DNA of 64,000 nucleotides from Motilimonas eburnea (GCF_021295345.1 NZ_JAIMJB010000021.1:1-64000); one strand, 5' to 3'. Shown: positions 28,178-37,865, counted from the first letter of the stretch. A program made the numbers and translations. Notes: generated by a model not told the origin, from the sequence alone.

Positions 28178-30772
28178 ATGCAACGAAGAACGAAACACAC
28201 GATAGGCACCTTGTGTCTGTCGGCCATGCTGGGATTTGGCGCTTATGCCAATGCCGCGCCTAATCAAGTGCGAGTGGTATGGGATCAAGATCCCGCGCGC
28301 AATGCGGTGATTGGCTTTTCCCCGAGTCAAACCAGTGCCAATAGTTATGTGATGTACGGTCAAAACCCCGATGAGGCCACCTGGCGAAAACTCACCCCTT
28401 TTGCCAGTCGGCGGTTTGACAGCGTGTTGACCAGTGAGTTTGTCAGAGTACGTAACCTTACGCCTGATGAGCACGTGTATTTTCGTTTATGTGATGAACA
28501 AGGCTGTGGTCAACACTACACGTTTAAAACCGCGCCCAGTGCGCCAGCTGATTTTACCTTTGTTGCTGGCGGTGATTCGCGCAGCAATGCCAGCATGAGA
28601 AGAACGGGCAACAAATTGGTGAGCAAAGTGCGCCCCTTATTTGTGATGTTTGGTGGCGATTTGACTTACGGCAATGAAGCTCATGAGGTCTCGCAGTGGT
28701 TGTCTGATTGGCAAAGCACCTTTAGCCAAGATCAAGTTAATGGCGTGAACTATTTATCCATTCCAGCCTTAGTGCCGACCGTAGGCAACCATGAAGGCAA
28801 TGATCATACGTTTATTTGTAAGGTGTTTGGTGTTGATGGCGACAACAATGGCCGTTGTGATTTAAACGATACCTACTTCGCCTTTAATGTGGGCGGTGAT
28901 CAAATGCGGGTTTACACCCTTAATACCGAATTTCGCTCATCGGGTTATCAAACCCAGTGGCAACAGCAAAAAAACTGGCTTAGTAATGACTTGTCACAAG
29001 CGGGCGGGCAAGTGCAATGGCGCATCAGCCAATATCACAAGCCGATGTTTCCTCGTACCACCTCAAAAAGTTACGTCAACACCAAGATGTTTGAATGGGC
29101 AGGGGATTTTTACAACAAAAAGATGAACCTAGCAGTGGAGTCTGACAGCCATCTTGTTAAATATTCTTGGCCGGTCAAACCTGCCAGCAATGACATGGAG
29201 CAAGTCAGTGCCGGCACTGTGTTTATCGGTGAAGGCAGTTGGGGCGCACCAACACGCCCCGCTGACCGCTATTCATCTTGGATTGCTGATCAAAGCAGCT
29301 TTGCCCAGTTTAAAATTATCCAGCTCAAAGGTGAGCAGATGCTGATCCGCACCGCTCGCTTCTCATCAAGTGGGCAGGCCTTAAGCCAACAAGCAAGAGC
29401 GCAAGATCCATTGGCATTGCCAACTGGGTTAAGCCTTTGGCAGGCAGATCAGATCGGTGACACATATCGCCTTGGTTTAGACAATGCAGGTCGCACTGTG
29501 GTGGTGGATGATAACCCGCCTAGTCCCTTGTTTGACGCAAGTTGTGATGGCTTATCGTGTCGTTTTGATGCCAGTGCTTCGGTCGGCGCGGGGTTAAATT
29601 ATCTGTGGCAGTTTGGCGATCAACAGCAAGGAAGCGGTGCTATTGTCAATCATACCTTTGCTAATGCAGGAGAATATCAAGTTCGCCTGACTGTCACTAA
29701 CGGCAGTGGCCAATCCGAACAACTGACAAAAAAAGTGGTGGTGACCGCAACGCCAAATCAAGGTATCGAGCTAGTTAACAATCAAACTAAAACGAACTTA
29801 TCGGGTCGAAAAGGCCAAGATACGCTTTATGTGTTTGATAATAAGACAGTTGGACGCCTAACTATAACAACGCAGGGTGGCACAGGTGATGTTGATTTAT
29901 TAGTGAAATTTGGCTCTCGCCCGAGTGGCAGTAATGCGGATTGTCGGCCTTATAAAAATGGCAATAACGAAGAGTGTGTTATCGACAACGCTGCCATCGG
30001 TCGTTTTTATATCGTCCTTAATGGCTATCAAGATTATCAAGGCGTTAGCTTAAAAGTCAGTGCAGCGACGGGCAGTGAAAACCAAGCACCAGTGGCGAGC
30101 TTTAAAGCCCAAGTGCAAGGTTTAAGTATAGAGCTCACTGATTTGAGCACAGATGCGGATAGCAACATTGTATCTTGGTTATGGCAGTTGGGTGATGGAA
30201 CTCAGCTTGATGCCACTGACGGCCAAGCCGTAAAACATACCTACCAAAAAGCCGGTCAGTATACGGTTAGTCTGAAAGTGACCGATCAACAGGGCGCCTC
30301 TCATCGCGTGACGAAAGACGTTAACGTAACTGAGCCGGGGCAAGCCGAGGCATGGAATAGCAGCAAGGTCTATGTCGAAGGGGATAAAGTGCTTTACCAA
30401 GGCAAGGTATATAGCGCGCAGTGGTGGAACAAAGGCGTTGAGCCGGGCGCGTCGCAATGGGGCCCATGGCAATTAGTTGATGGTGCCGTTCAACCAAGCG
30501 TTGAGCCAACCATTGCACCTACACCGACCCCAACAGTGGTTCCAACAACATCACCCACTATCGCTCCAACAGTGACGCCAACGATGACACCCACGGCTGA
30601 GCCAGGCACTGGCTGCCAAGGTTCATCATGGGATGCAGCCCAATCCTATGTACCGGGTGATCAAGTGGTGTACGCCAACAAGCGTTGGCAAGCCACTTGG
30701 TATTCAACTGCACTTGCACCTGGCTCAAGCAATGCTTGGAGCAGTTGGGAAGTGATAGGTGAGTGTAATTAA
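28178..30772 (+). CDS. Secreted purple-acid-phosphatase-like metallophosphoesterase with PKD, PPC and two chitin-binding modules
   Basis: 864 residues. Signal peptide 1-27; fibronectin-like N-domain about 30-118; metallophosphoesterase core about 125-400 with GGDSR (D133), GGDLTYG (D161), VGNHEG (N204, H205) and QYHKP (H287); PKD domain about 446-525; PPC domain about 530-625; second PKD about 628-720; CBM5/12 module about 725-770 (KVLYQGKVYSAQWWNKG); Thr/Pro-rich linker; second CBM5/12 to the C-terminus. At the last metal site the usual HxH appears as ESDSH (D323, H325), a substitution that could change metal or activity. The layout suggests a phosphoesterase acting on material bound to chitin. 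It starts 40 bases after the DUF1566 gene and may be cotranscribed with it. Confidence 0.88.
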   Translation: MQRRTKHTIGTLCLSAMLGFGAYANAAPNQVRVVWDQDPARNAVIGFSPSQTSANSYVMYGQNPDEATWRKLTPFASRRFDSVLTSEFVRVRNLTPDEHVYFRLCDEQGCGQHYTFKTAPSAPADFTFVAGGDSRSNASMRRTGNKLVSKVRPLFVMFGGDLTYGNEAHEVSQWLSDWQSTFSQDQVNGVNYLSIPALVPTVGNHEGNDHTFICKVFGVDGDNNGRCDLNDTYFAFNVGGDQMRVYTLNTEFRSSGYQTQWQQQKNWLSNDLSQAGGQVQWRISQYHKPMFPRTTSKSYVNTKMFEWAGDFYNKKMNLAVESDSHLVKYSWPVKPASNDMEQVSAGTVFIGEGSWGAPTRPADRYSSWIADQSSFAQFKIIQLKGEQMLIRTARFSSSGQALSQQARAQDPLALPTGLSLWQADQIGDTYRLGLDNAGRTVVVDDNPPSPLFDASCDGLSCRFDASASVGAGLNYLWQFGDQQQGSGAIVNHTFANAGEYQVRLTVTNGSGQSEQLTKKVVVTATPNQGIELVNNQTKTNLSGRKGQDTLYVFDNKTVGRLTITTQGGTGDVDLLVKFGSRPSGSNADCRPYKNGNNEECVIDNAAIGRFYIVLNGYQDYQGVSLKVSAATGSENQAPVASFKAQVQGLSIELTDLSTDADSNIVSWLWQLGDGTQLDATDGQAVKHTYQKAGQYTVSLKVTDQQGASHRVTKDVNVTEPGQAEAWNSSKVYVEGDKVLYQGKVYSAQWWNKGVEPGASQWGPWQLVDGAVQPSVEPTIAPTPTPTVVPTTSPTIAPTVTPTMTPTAEPGTGCQGSSWDAAQSYVPGDQVVYANKRWQATWYSTALAPGSSNAWSSWEVIGECN

Positions 30773-30783
30773 CGGTTAAATTT

Positions 30784-30806
30784 GGGGCTTTGGCCCCGTT
30801 TAATTG
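30784..30806 (+). terminator. Candidate terminator after the metallophosphoesterase
   Basis: GGGGC TTTG GCCCC (30784-30797) is followed by GTTTAATT. A second small stem GGGAAC/GTTCCC lies just downstream. The U run is short. Confidence 0.6.
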
Positions 30807-30932
30807 GGAACTCGGTTCCCAACCCGCGTCCTACCTGTGGTTTAGTCAAAAGGCAAAACCACGGAGATGAGTGGTGGCGCAGGGAAGCAATGTAACGATA
30901 AGGCAATAGCCTAAAAACAAGGATGAACAAAG

Positions 30933-32402
30933 ATGAAAATAAAAATGACCCCCATCGCTATCTGTGTGGCTCTCGCACCTTTGGCGGCCAACGCGCAAAC
31001 CGAAGCAGAAGTGAATGCCGCGTTTGTTTCACAAGGTGAGCAAATTACCACCATCATGGGATCAAATGAAGAAGTGTCTTACGAGCTTAAAAACCTAGAT
31101 GGTAAAGAGCTTGGCGTATACGAAGGCGACATCATTTTAGGTGAGCATGAAGAGCTGCAATGGATGGGAGCTACGCCATTTGAATTACAATCATTTAGTG
31201 ATGCACCGGGCGCTAAAGCGTCATGGGGCGGACGTACGACATGGCCAAATGGCGTGGTGCCTTATGTGATTAACTCAAGTGTGCCTGCTGGCGATGTCAC
31301 CACCATCAAAGCGGCAATGAAATGGCTGGAAGAAGCGGCCAACGTGACCTTTGTTGAGCGCAGCGGCGAGTCTAGCTACATCAATATCATCCGCGGTGAT
31401 GGCTGTTACTCTATGGTGGGCCGCATGGGCGGGAAGCAAGATTTATCCATTGGCAGTGGCTGTGGCAGTCGCGGTATTGTCGCCCATGAGTTTTTACACG
31501 CATTGGGCTTTTACCACGAGCAATCCCGTGCCGATCGTGATGAGCACGTCAATATCTTATGGGAAAATATCCGCGCGGGCCGTGAAAATAACTTTAAAAA
31601 ACGCGGCGCGGTCACAGCATCGGTTGGGCCATACGATGTGCGCTCAATCATGCACTACAGCTACCGTGCATTTAGTGTAAATGGTCAGCCGACTATTACC
31701 TCAAAAAACCCCAACGTGCCTAATTCAGCCCTAGGTCAGCGCACCATGCTAACTGAGTATGATATTGCAGCCTTACAAGCGATATACGGCATGCCAAATG
31801 GCACCACACCGACCCCGCAGCCTACGCCTGTGCCGCCACAAAAAACCAAGTTAGCCAATGGTGAAACTGTTTATGTGACTGGCAGCAAAGACAATAATGT
31901 CTACTACAGTATCGATGTGGCCACTAACAGCCGTGTCAATGTCGCGATTTCAGGTGGTAGCGGCGACGCTGACCTCTATGTGAAACAAGGCGTTAAACCA
32001 AGCTTAACCAGTTATGATTGTCGTCCATACAAAGACGGTAACAGTGAATCTTGTACCCTTGACAATGCCAGTGGTACGGTGCACATCATGCTGCGTGGTT
32101 ATGCTGATTTCACGAATGTGGGCTTAACTGCCAGTTACAGCCAAGTGACCACGCCAACTCCAGCACCAACGGTTGCGCCAACGGTTGCGCCGACTTTACC
32201 ACCACAACCTACCACCGAGCCAACACCACCACCGAGTGGCGCCTGTGGTGAAGCTTGGAGTGCATCGACCGTTTATACCGCAGGCAAACTGGCGGTAGAA
32301 AACGGCAAGCAATACAAGGCGAACTGGTGGACTAAAGGTCAATCACCGTCAGCGAACAGTGGCCAATGGGAAGTTTGGTCATTTGTTAAAAACTGTAACT
32401 AA
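30933..32402 (+). CDS. Secreted astacin-family (M12A) metalloprotease with PPC and chitin-binding module
   Basis: 489-residue secreted zinc endopeptidase. Signal peptide 1-21; propeptide about 22-95; catalytic domain about 96-265 with HEFLHALGFYHEQSRADRD (H185, E186, H189, H195, the astacin signature) and the Met-turn SIMHY (M240, with Tyr 242 as fifth zinc ligand in astacins); PPC domain about 300-400; Pro/Thr-rich linker; C-terminal CBM5/12 module (GKQYKANWWTKGQSP). The PPC domain closely resembles that of the neighbouring metallophosphoesterase (DCRPYK followed by DGNSESC in one and NGNNEEC in the other), a sign of domain shuffling within the locus. Probably degrades protein in chitin-containing matrices. 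Confidence 0.93.
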   Translation: MKIKMTPIAICVALAPLAANAQTEAEVNAAFVSQGEQITTIMGSNEEVSYELKNLDGKELGVYEGDIILGEHEELQWMGATPFELQSFSDAPGAKASWGGRTTWPNGVVPYVINSSVPAGDVTTIKAAMKWLEEAANVTFVERSGESSYINIIRGDGCYSMVGRMGGKQDLSIGSGCGSRGIVAHEFLHALGFYHEQSRADRDEHVNILWENIRAGRENNFKKRGAVTASVGPYDVRSIMHYSYRAFSVNGQPTITSKNPNVPNSALGQRTMLTEYDIAALQAIYGMPNGTTPTPQPTPVPPQKTKLANGETVYVTGSKDNNVYYSIDVATNSRVNVAISGGSGDADLYVKQGVKPSLTSYDCRPYKDGNSESCTLDNASGTVHIMLRGYADFTNVGLTASYSQVTTPTPAPTVAPTVAPTLPPQPTTEPTPPPSGACGEAWSASTVYTAGKLAVENGKQYKANWWTKGQSPSANSGQWEVWSFVKNCN

Positions 32403-32445
32403 CTCAGGTTATATCGGTGTCAGTTTCACTCACCGATGAACTTGC

Positions 32446-32503
32446 ATACCCAATCAACCTGTAAATTATTGCTGAAACATGCATCTTCAAGTTGATTGGG
32501 TAT
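32446..32503. repeat. Short inverted-repeat element (REP-like)
   Basis: ATACCCAATCAAC (32446-32458) and its exact reverse complement GTTGATTGGGTAT (32491-32503) flank 32 bases containing gctgaaacatgcatcttc. Related half-copies occur at 21876-21889 and near 25570. From memory this is a dispersed intergenic repeat type in marine gammaproteobacteria; I could not check copy number. Confidence 0.65.
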
Positions 32504-32513
32504 ATATGACACT

Positions 32514-32538
32514 AAGAGGGCCGACGGCCCTCTTGTTC
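32514..32538 (+). terminator. Candidate terminator after the astacin gene
   Basis: AAGAGGGCC (32514-32522) and GGCCCTCTT (32526-32534) form a perfect 9-bp stem with a 3-base loop, followed by GTTCT. The U run is poor, but the stem is strong and sits in the intergenic gap. Confidence 0.6.
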
Positions 32539-32683
32539 TATCAGCAACGAGCTCTCAATTCGCGGCGTCGTTCGTTGACATTGTGCTAACATATTGCTCC
32601 AATTTAGTTTCAGCTAAAAGGTGTTAGCTGACCGCCTCCTGTTCCGGGTTATCCTCTTCTTAAGGCTTGCGTCAAAGGAAATG

Positions 32684-35600
32684 ATGAGAGTTTTTAGTGT
32701 ATGTTGCTTGCTCTACCTGAGCTTAGTTCAGTCTATTTCGGCTTTGCCCTTTCAGGGGGCTCATTTGATCGAAGCGATTGGCTTAGAGCAAGGGTTAAGC
32801 CAAGCGACAGTAGTTTCCATCGTACAAGATAATCAAGGCTACTTATGGATCGGGACTCAAGATGGTTTGAACCGTTATGATGGTAAGCAGATTCAGCAAT
32901 ACCGCTATTCCGTCAACGATGCTAACAGCCTCTCAGGCAACTATATTTCCGGATTAGTGATTGATAGTCAGCAAAGGTTATGGGTTTTGACCCCGCAAGG
33001 GTTGAACTTGTACCAAAATGAAACGGATGACTTTAAACGCTTTGCCGTGACCGCAAAAGTGCACCAGCGCAACATTCGAAGCCCGTGGGATCTTAAAGCG
33101 ACGCAAGATGGTGGCCTTTGGTTAAAAAGCTCCCAAGGGATCAGCCGTTTTGATGCAAACAAGCACACTGAACAAGCATTGATGTTAGCCCCTTCCACGG
33201 ATCCCATTATTGATTTTAGCGTCACATCGGATAACCAAATTTGGCTACTGTATCACCAAGGCATTGCGGTGAATAAACCAAACCGAGGTCTTTCGCCTTT
33301 AGCGTTAACGTTGCAGCCAAATGACAAGCTGATTGCCATTAAAGCTGAGCAAATATCATCCAGCAACATCACGTTATGGCTATTAAGTGAACAGGGCATC
33401 TATCGCTATCATGTTGCCAGTCAAACTAGCTTGTTTTACTCGCAAGCCGCACTGGGGATCTCGTCTCGCCTTACCGCGCTTGCCCTTGATAATCTGGGAA
33501 CGCTTTGGTTAGGGACACGGGCAGGGCTCTATCAATGGGCGCCAACCATGACACAAGCACAAATTATTCACCATCAAATTGGAGAATCTAAAGGCTTAAA
33601 AGACGCTTATATTCGCCAGCTTTACTTTGATCGCGCCGGTGTGCTCTGGATCGGAACTCGGTTAGGCGGGTTAAGCCGGTTGACCCCCCAAGCGGCAAAC
33701 TTCCACTTATATAATCAGCATCAAGGCATGATGCACAGTGATGTGGTGATGGCTATCCATCGCAATCATGATCAAATTTGGCTCGGTTTAGCAGACGGTT
33801 CAATTAGCCAAATTAATTCACGCCAGCAAACCGTGGTGAACCTGCGGCCAACGAATCAAGCTGGCCAAGATCTCGGTGTGATAGTGGATATCGAGCAGGA
33901 TCAACAAGGCAATATTTGGTTTGCTTCTAATCGCGGTTTAGCTCGCTACAGGCAGTCTGATCAGCAATTCGAGTTCGTAGAAGTGAAGGCTCCAAGGGGC
34001 GAAGTTGACACGTATATCAGCCAATTATTTATCTTTGATCATCGTTTATGGTTGGCCAGCGCTCAGTATGGTTTGGCGTATTATGAGCCAAGTAGTGAAC
34101 GCTTTCACTTTATTGACGACAGCGCAGATCCTGCGTTAGCCAGTGTATCAAGTGTGCTGGTCAATGGCCAAGAGACTTGGCTAGGCACATTTGATGGTCA
34201 CTTGATTCGATTAACGACCAATGGCGCAGGCGGGTATGAATACCAACCCCATGCCCTTAACTTTCTTGGTCAACCGATTAAGTTAGATATCATTAGTCAT
34301 ATTTTTCTCGCTGCAGATGGCGCGCTTTGGTTGAGTAACCGTAATGGTTTGGTTTCCTACCGCCCGGGGCAGGGCGAAGTCACTATCTTGAGTGCACAAA
34401 CGGGTTATCCGCGTGGTGCTTATTATGAAGTCGTAGAAGTCGGAGAATATGTATGGGTGAGCCAAGCGCACAGTTTGCTCAAGGTGACAAAAAAGGGGGA
34501 ATTACTTGCGGTTTATGGTCAGGCGCAAGGTTTACCCGTTAATGAGTTTAATGGCGCGAGCTCGGTGGACGGGTCAACCTTGTTATTGGGCAGTGTTAAT
34601 GGATTACTGGCCGTTGATACTGAGCTGCTTGAGCAAGACGCGACGCCTTGGCCTGTGGTGATAAGTGACATTAAAATTCAAACCATGCATGAGCGTGGGA
34701 TGAGCACTAAGCAATGGCACAAGGTCGCGCAACCTGAGCAAGGCTTAGTACTTGATTATGATAATGCGACGGTGAAAATTGCCTTTGCTGATCTCGACTT
34801 TGGTCATTCACCAACCCATTTTCGCTATCGCTTAATAGGCCTAGACCAACATTGGAACTTAGCGGAGCCACAACATAATGAAGCCATCTATCATCAATTG
34901 CCTCATGGGGAATATGTGTTTGAAGTGCAATCCAGTAAAACCCCTGACAAGTGGCATGGTCATAGCAGACAACTTGCTATCCAAGTTGCCACTCCCTTTT
35001 GGTTGAGCCATTGGGCATTCGCTATTTACCTTGTCGCGTTTGCGTTACTGATAGTGGGCTATATCCAACTAAAGTTAAAGATGGCCAATAGCCAAGCTAA
35101 GCAATTGCGTAGCCAAGTCAAGATGCGCACTAAAACCATAGAGCAACTGCTATTACAACGCGTGAATGCATTTGCTCGAATTGCCAATGAATTGAAAAAC
35201 CCCCTCAGCTTGATCCAAGCCCCCGTTGCTTATTTAAAACAACAAACCACTCAACCCCAAACTCTTGAACAACTGGAGTTAATTGAAAGCCAAACAGCAA
35301 AAGTAATGTTGCAATTGGACCGTTTGGTTCATTTGAGTCAAGCCAACGAAGGCCAATTCTCAATGAGTGAAGGGCACTATGAGCTTGCGCAGCTGGTGCA
35401 TCAGGTGGCTGAACAGGTATGCCAATCAGCCGACATTAACCCTCAACAACTGCGTGTTCAATGGCGCGGGCCAACCAAGGTCGCCGGCAATTTGGTGCAG
35501 CTTGAGGGGCTTATCTTCCAGCTGCTCAGTTATATGATCACGAAAGGGAAAGCCCATGAAGTGATTCACGTTTATGGCCGAGCGTGGGATCGTGAAATCA

Positions 35601-36631
35601 AGCTTTGGTGTTATGCTAAATCCGTGTTGTTATCGGGCGAACAATTGAGTGGCTCAGCCCTTTCTATTGCAGAGATGAGCGCGACAAACGCGTTGCAGTT
35701 GGATGATTTAGGGTTGGCTATTTTATACCAAGCAAGTCGTCAATTAGGGGCGAACATGACGATAAAGCCACATGTAAGCACTCAGTTCAGTTTGATAGAG
35801 TTAAGCTTTGCTCATCAAGCTGATGGGGAGCAAGGTGGCGAGTTTCCCTCAATACGCGGTGACCTCCCTTCTTGGTTAAAGCAGCACAAGCCTATTGCTA
35901 ATCGCTTACCCAAGCTCTTGTTAGCCACTCATGATGTGAGCATGGGGCAGTTTTTACAGCGCCTATTTATTGATGATTATCAGGTTGTGGTGGTAGAGAA
36001 ACCGAGTCAGTTAGTAAAAGCCGTTAACAAAATCATGCCTTGTGCCATCTTGATTGATTTTGAGCATCCATTAAATCTGTGTCATCAGCTACAGCAGGAG
36101 AGTTTGGGCCCCATTCCATTATTGGTATTTGTCACCCAAAGCGACCCACAATTGCGCTTGGCGTTGCTCAATAGTGGCGTGCATCATGTATTAAGTAAAC
36201 CATTTGAACTGGCAGAGTTCACCGCCATGGTGACCAACATGACGACCAATATGGCAGCCACGCCAACACCGGTCAGCCAACAAGGTGAGCCAAATGATGA
36301 TGGCGAGCGGTTATTAGAGCGAGTTGAAGCGATTGTTGCGGCAAACTTTGACGATCCCGATTTTAATATTCAAACGCTGTCAGCCTTGTCTGGGTTCAGC
36401 ATGAAACAACTGCAGCGCAAACTCAAAGTCATCGCCAATGTGACGCCTAATGAATTTTTGCGCAACTACCGTTTGAAAAAAGCACAGCAGCTATTATCTG
36501 AGCCCCTCAGTATCCAAGAGGTGGCCATGCGCTGTGGCTTTAATTCACCGAGCTATTTTACTAGCTGCTACAAAAAAGAGTTTAACCAAACGCCTAAGCA
36601 AGCACAGGCTCAAGGTGTCGAGTTGGGATAA
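32684..36631 (+). CDS. Hybrid two-component regulator with degenerate kinase core (candidate pseudokinase HTCS)
   Basis: 1315 residues from ATG 32684, preceded by AAAGGA (ATG 32681 and GTG 32621 are alternatives). Order: signal peptide about 1-22; periplasmic two-bladed-propeller repeats (LWIGTQDGLNRYDG and others) to about 690; Y_Y_Y domain; membrane helix about 775-797; HisKA-like helices; HATPase-like region; receiver about 1076-1185; AraC-type DNA-binding domain about 1215-1305. The kinase core is degraded. The H-box reads IANELKNPLSLI, with Asn835 where the paralogue at 43497 has His in VSHEFRTPLTLI. The N, G1 and G2 boxes are not recognisable. The receiver keeps the Asp (AILIDFEHP), Thr and Lys (SKPF) but loses the acidic pair (ATHD). 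The helix-turn-helix is intact. It probably controls the adjacent secreted enzymes (inference). Confidence 0.85.
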   Translation: MRVFSVCCLLYLSLVQSISALPFQGAHLIEAIGLEQGLSQATVVSIVQDNQGYLWIGTQDGLNRYDGKQIQQYRYSVNDANSLSGNYISGLVIDSQQRLWVLTPQGLNLYQNETDDFKRFAVTAKVHQRNIRSPWDLKATQDGGLWLKSSQGISRFDANKHTEQALMLAPSTDPIIDFSVTSDNQIWLLYHQGIAVNKPNRGLSPLALTLQPNDKLIAIKAEQISSSNITLWLLSEQGIYRYHVASQTSLFYSQAALGISSRLTALALDNLGTLWLGTRAGLYQWAPTMTQAQIIHHQIGESKGLKDAYIRQLYFDRAGVLWIGTRLGGLSRLTPQAANFHLYNQHQGMMHSDVVMAIHRNHDQIWLGLADGSISQINSRQQTVVNLRPTNQAGQDLGVIVDIEQDQQGNIWFASNRGLARYRQSDQQFEFVEVKAPRGEVDTYISQLFIFDHRLWLASAQYGLAYYEPSSERFHFIDDSADPALASVSSVLVNGQETWLGTFDGHLIRLTTNGAGGYEYQPHALNFLGQPIKLDIISHIFLAADGALWLSNRNGLVSYRPGQGEVTILSAQTGYPRGAYYEVVEVGEYVWVSQAHSLLKVTKKGELLAVYGQAQGLPVNEFNGASSVDGSTLLLGSVNGLLAVDTELLEQDATPWPVVISDIKIQTMHERGMSTKQWHKVAQPEQGLVLDYDNATVKIAFADLDFGHSPTHFRYRLIGLDQHWNLAEPQHNEAIYHQLPHGEYVFEVQSSKTPDKWHGHSRQLAIQVATPFWLSHWAFAIYLVAFALLIVGYIQLKLKMANSQAKQLRSQVKMRTKTIEQLLLQRVNAFARIANELKNPLSLIQAPVAYLKQQTTQPQTLEQLELIESQTAKVMLQLDRLVHLSQANEGQFSMSEGHYELAQLVHQVAEQVCQSADINPQQLRVQWRGPTKVAGNLVQLEGLIFQLLSYMITKGKAHEVIHVYGRAWDREIKLWCYAKSVLLSGEQLSGSALSIAEMSATNALQLDDLGLAILYQASRQLGANMTIKPHVSTQFSLIELSFAHQADGEQGGEFPSIRGDLPSWLKQHKPIANRLPKLLLATHDVSMGQFLQRLFIDDYQVVVVEKPSQLVKAVNKIMPCAILIDFEHPLNLCHQLQQESLGPIPLLVFVTQSDPQLRLALLNSGVHHVLSKPFELAEFTAMVTNMTTNMAATPTPVSQQGEPNDDGERLLERVEAIVAANFDDPDFNIQTLSALSGFSMKQLQRKLKVIANVTPNEFLRNYRLKKAQQLLSEPLSIQEVAMRCGFNSPSYFTSCYKKEFNQTPKQAQAQGVELG

Positions 36632-36673
36632 AGCGGCAGAAAAGTGAGGTGTTGATTGCGCAACCCTGCCGCT
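36632..36673. other. Inverted repeat between convergent HTCS and esterase genes
   Basis: AGCGGCAG (36632-36639) and CTGCCGCT (36666-36673) pair over a 26-base loop that itself contains GTTG/CAAC. Located between two convergent genes, it may serve as an mRNA end structure; there is no U run. Confidence 0.4.
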
Positions 36674-36694
36674 ATCCATCGAGCTTCTTTGTTA

Positions 36695-37612
36695 TCATTT
36701 TAGCATTGATTCTATGGCTGCAACGGTTTGTTGCCATTCAGAGGAGTCAACATTGAGTATTGAAAAATGGTTACTTGATGGCTGTAGTGAGATGGTTTCG
36801 ACCTGATTTTCCCTAAGCTTAGCGAGATAATTGTTTGCCTGCGAGACGGGCACGACACTATCGTTTTTTCCTTGTACCAACAAGGTTGGCGTCAGGCTGA
36901 TTTTCATCTGCATAGGGGACGTAATGATGAGCCTTTGGGCAAAATCGTCGCTGCTTGGTTGCACGCCGATTAACCGATTTATGCCGCCCCCACAAGACGT
37001 GCGCCAATATTGACCAAGATCTGTGATGGCCGCTAGTCCAACGGTGAGTGCAGGCACAAGGGGTTGAGGATCGTAAAGAGGTTGGCCAACTTCAATTTGA
37101 TCTCTTAGGCCAGCCCAAAGTGCAAGATGGCCACCGGCACTGTGCCCAGCAACCACTACTTGCTGAATATCAATGGGCAAGGTATCGGCTAGGGTATTCA
37201 CACTGTTTATGATGGTATTGACATCTTCAAAGGTGCCCGGCCACCCCCCGCCGGTATCGCCCAGAGCACGATATTCCGCGTTGATGGTGACAAATCCGCG
37301 ACGCGTTAAGTCTTCAGCTAGGGGATCAAAATAGGAATAATCTGCCGTAGATTTAACCCAGCAGCCACCATGTAACAGAACGATGACAGGTAAAGGCGAC
37401 GGCGAAGTTTCAGTATCAGCAGGCAGCCTTAGGTCGTAAAACTGCTGGCTGTTGGTGCCGTAATAAATGCGCTGATAAGCCGAAAAGCTCAACTGCTCTT
37501 CGATTGTAAGGGAGCTGTTTTGATTTGAACCGCTATCGACAGAGGGGGATGAAGATCCGCCCGAATTACAGCCTGTGATGAACAAACAAATCAGCAAAGT
37601 AACGTATTTCAT
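36695..37612 (-). CDS. Lipoprotein alpha/beta-hydrolase (esterase/lipase family)
   Basis: 305 residues starting at ATG 37612, with AGAGGA seven bases upstream; the frame is open to 37630. A lipoprotein signal (MKYVTLLICLFITGC, lipid-modified Cys15) is followed by a Ser/Gly-rich spacer. The hydrolase core has VLLHGGCW, the HGG oxyanion motif of hormone-sensitive-lipase-like esterases, the nucleophile elbow GHSAGGH, an Asp in VQGKNDSVVP and a final His in SSNHFSIL. It is probably an outer-membrane-anchored carboxylesterase, perhaps a deacetylase for polysaccharides given the setting. Substrate is unknown. It faces the pseudokinase regulator convergently. Confidence 0.82.
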   Translation of the reverse strand: MKYVTLLICLFITGCNSGGSSSPSVDSGSNQNSSLTIEEQLSFSAYQRIYYGTNSQQFYDLRLPADTETSPSPLPVIVLLHGGCWVKSTADYSYFDPLAEDLTRRGFVTINAEYRALGDTGGGWPGTFEDVNTIINSVNTLADTLPIDIQQVVVAGHSAGGHLALWAGLRDQIEVGQPLYDPQPLVPALTVGLAAITDLGQYWRTSCGGGINRLIGVQPSSDDFAQRLIITSPMQMKISLTPTLLVQGKNDSVVPVSQANNYLAKLRENQVETISLQPSSNHFSILNVDSSEWQQTVAAIESMLK

Positions 37613-37865
37613 ATGAAATTCCTCTGACAATGAAATTAAGTTACGAATCTAATGAAGCTAGCGATCTGTATCGGCTCAGAAATAGTGTAATCGGCAAATT
37701 AGTGATAAAAATAAAGCGTGACGAGATGTTCAAGGATTCAACTGCCGCAGATGAATGTTATGACAAATATCGCGTCCAGCTTGCTGGCAGGATCATTAGG
37801 CAGAGAAAGCGGGTACTTGCGCACCGCAAAGGACCCACTTGTGGTGCTTGAGCCAAAAGCAGCGT

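Noticed and set aside
37630-37851. 73-codon plus-strand frame between the esterase and the GST gene
   Set aside because: No ribosome-binding site, residue composition unlike neighbours, and its start falls in the esterase leader.
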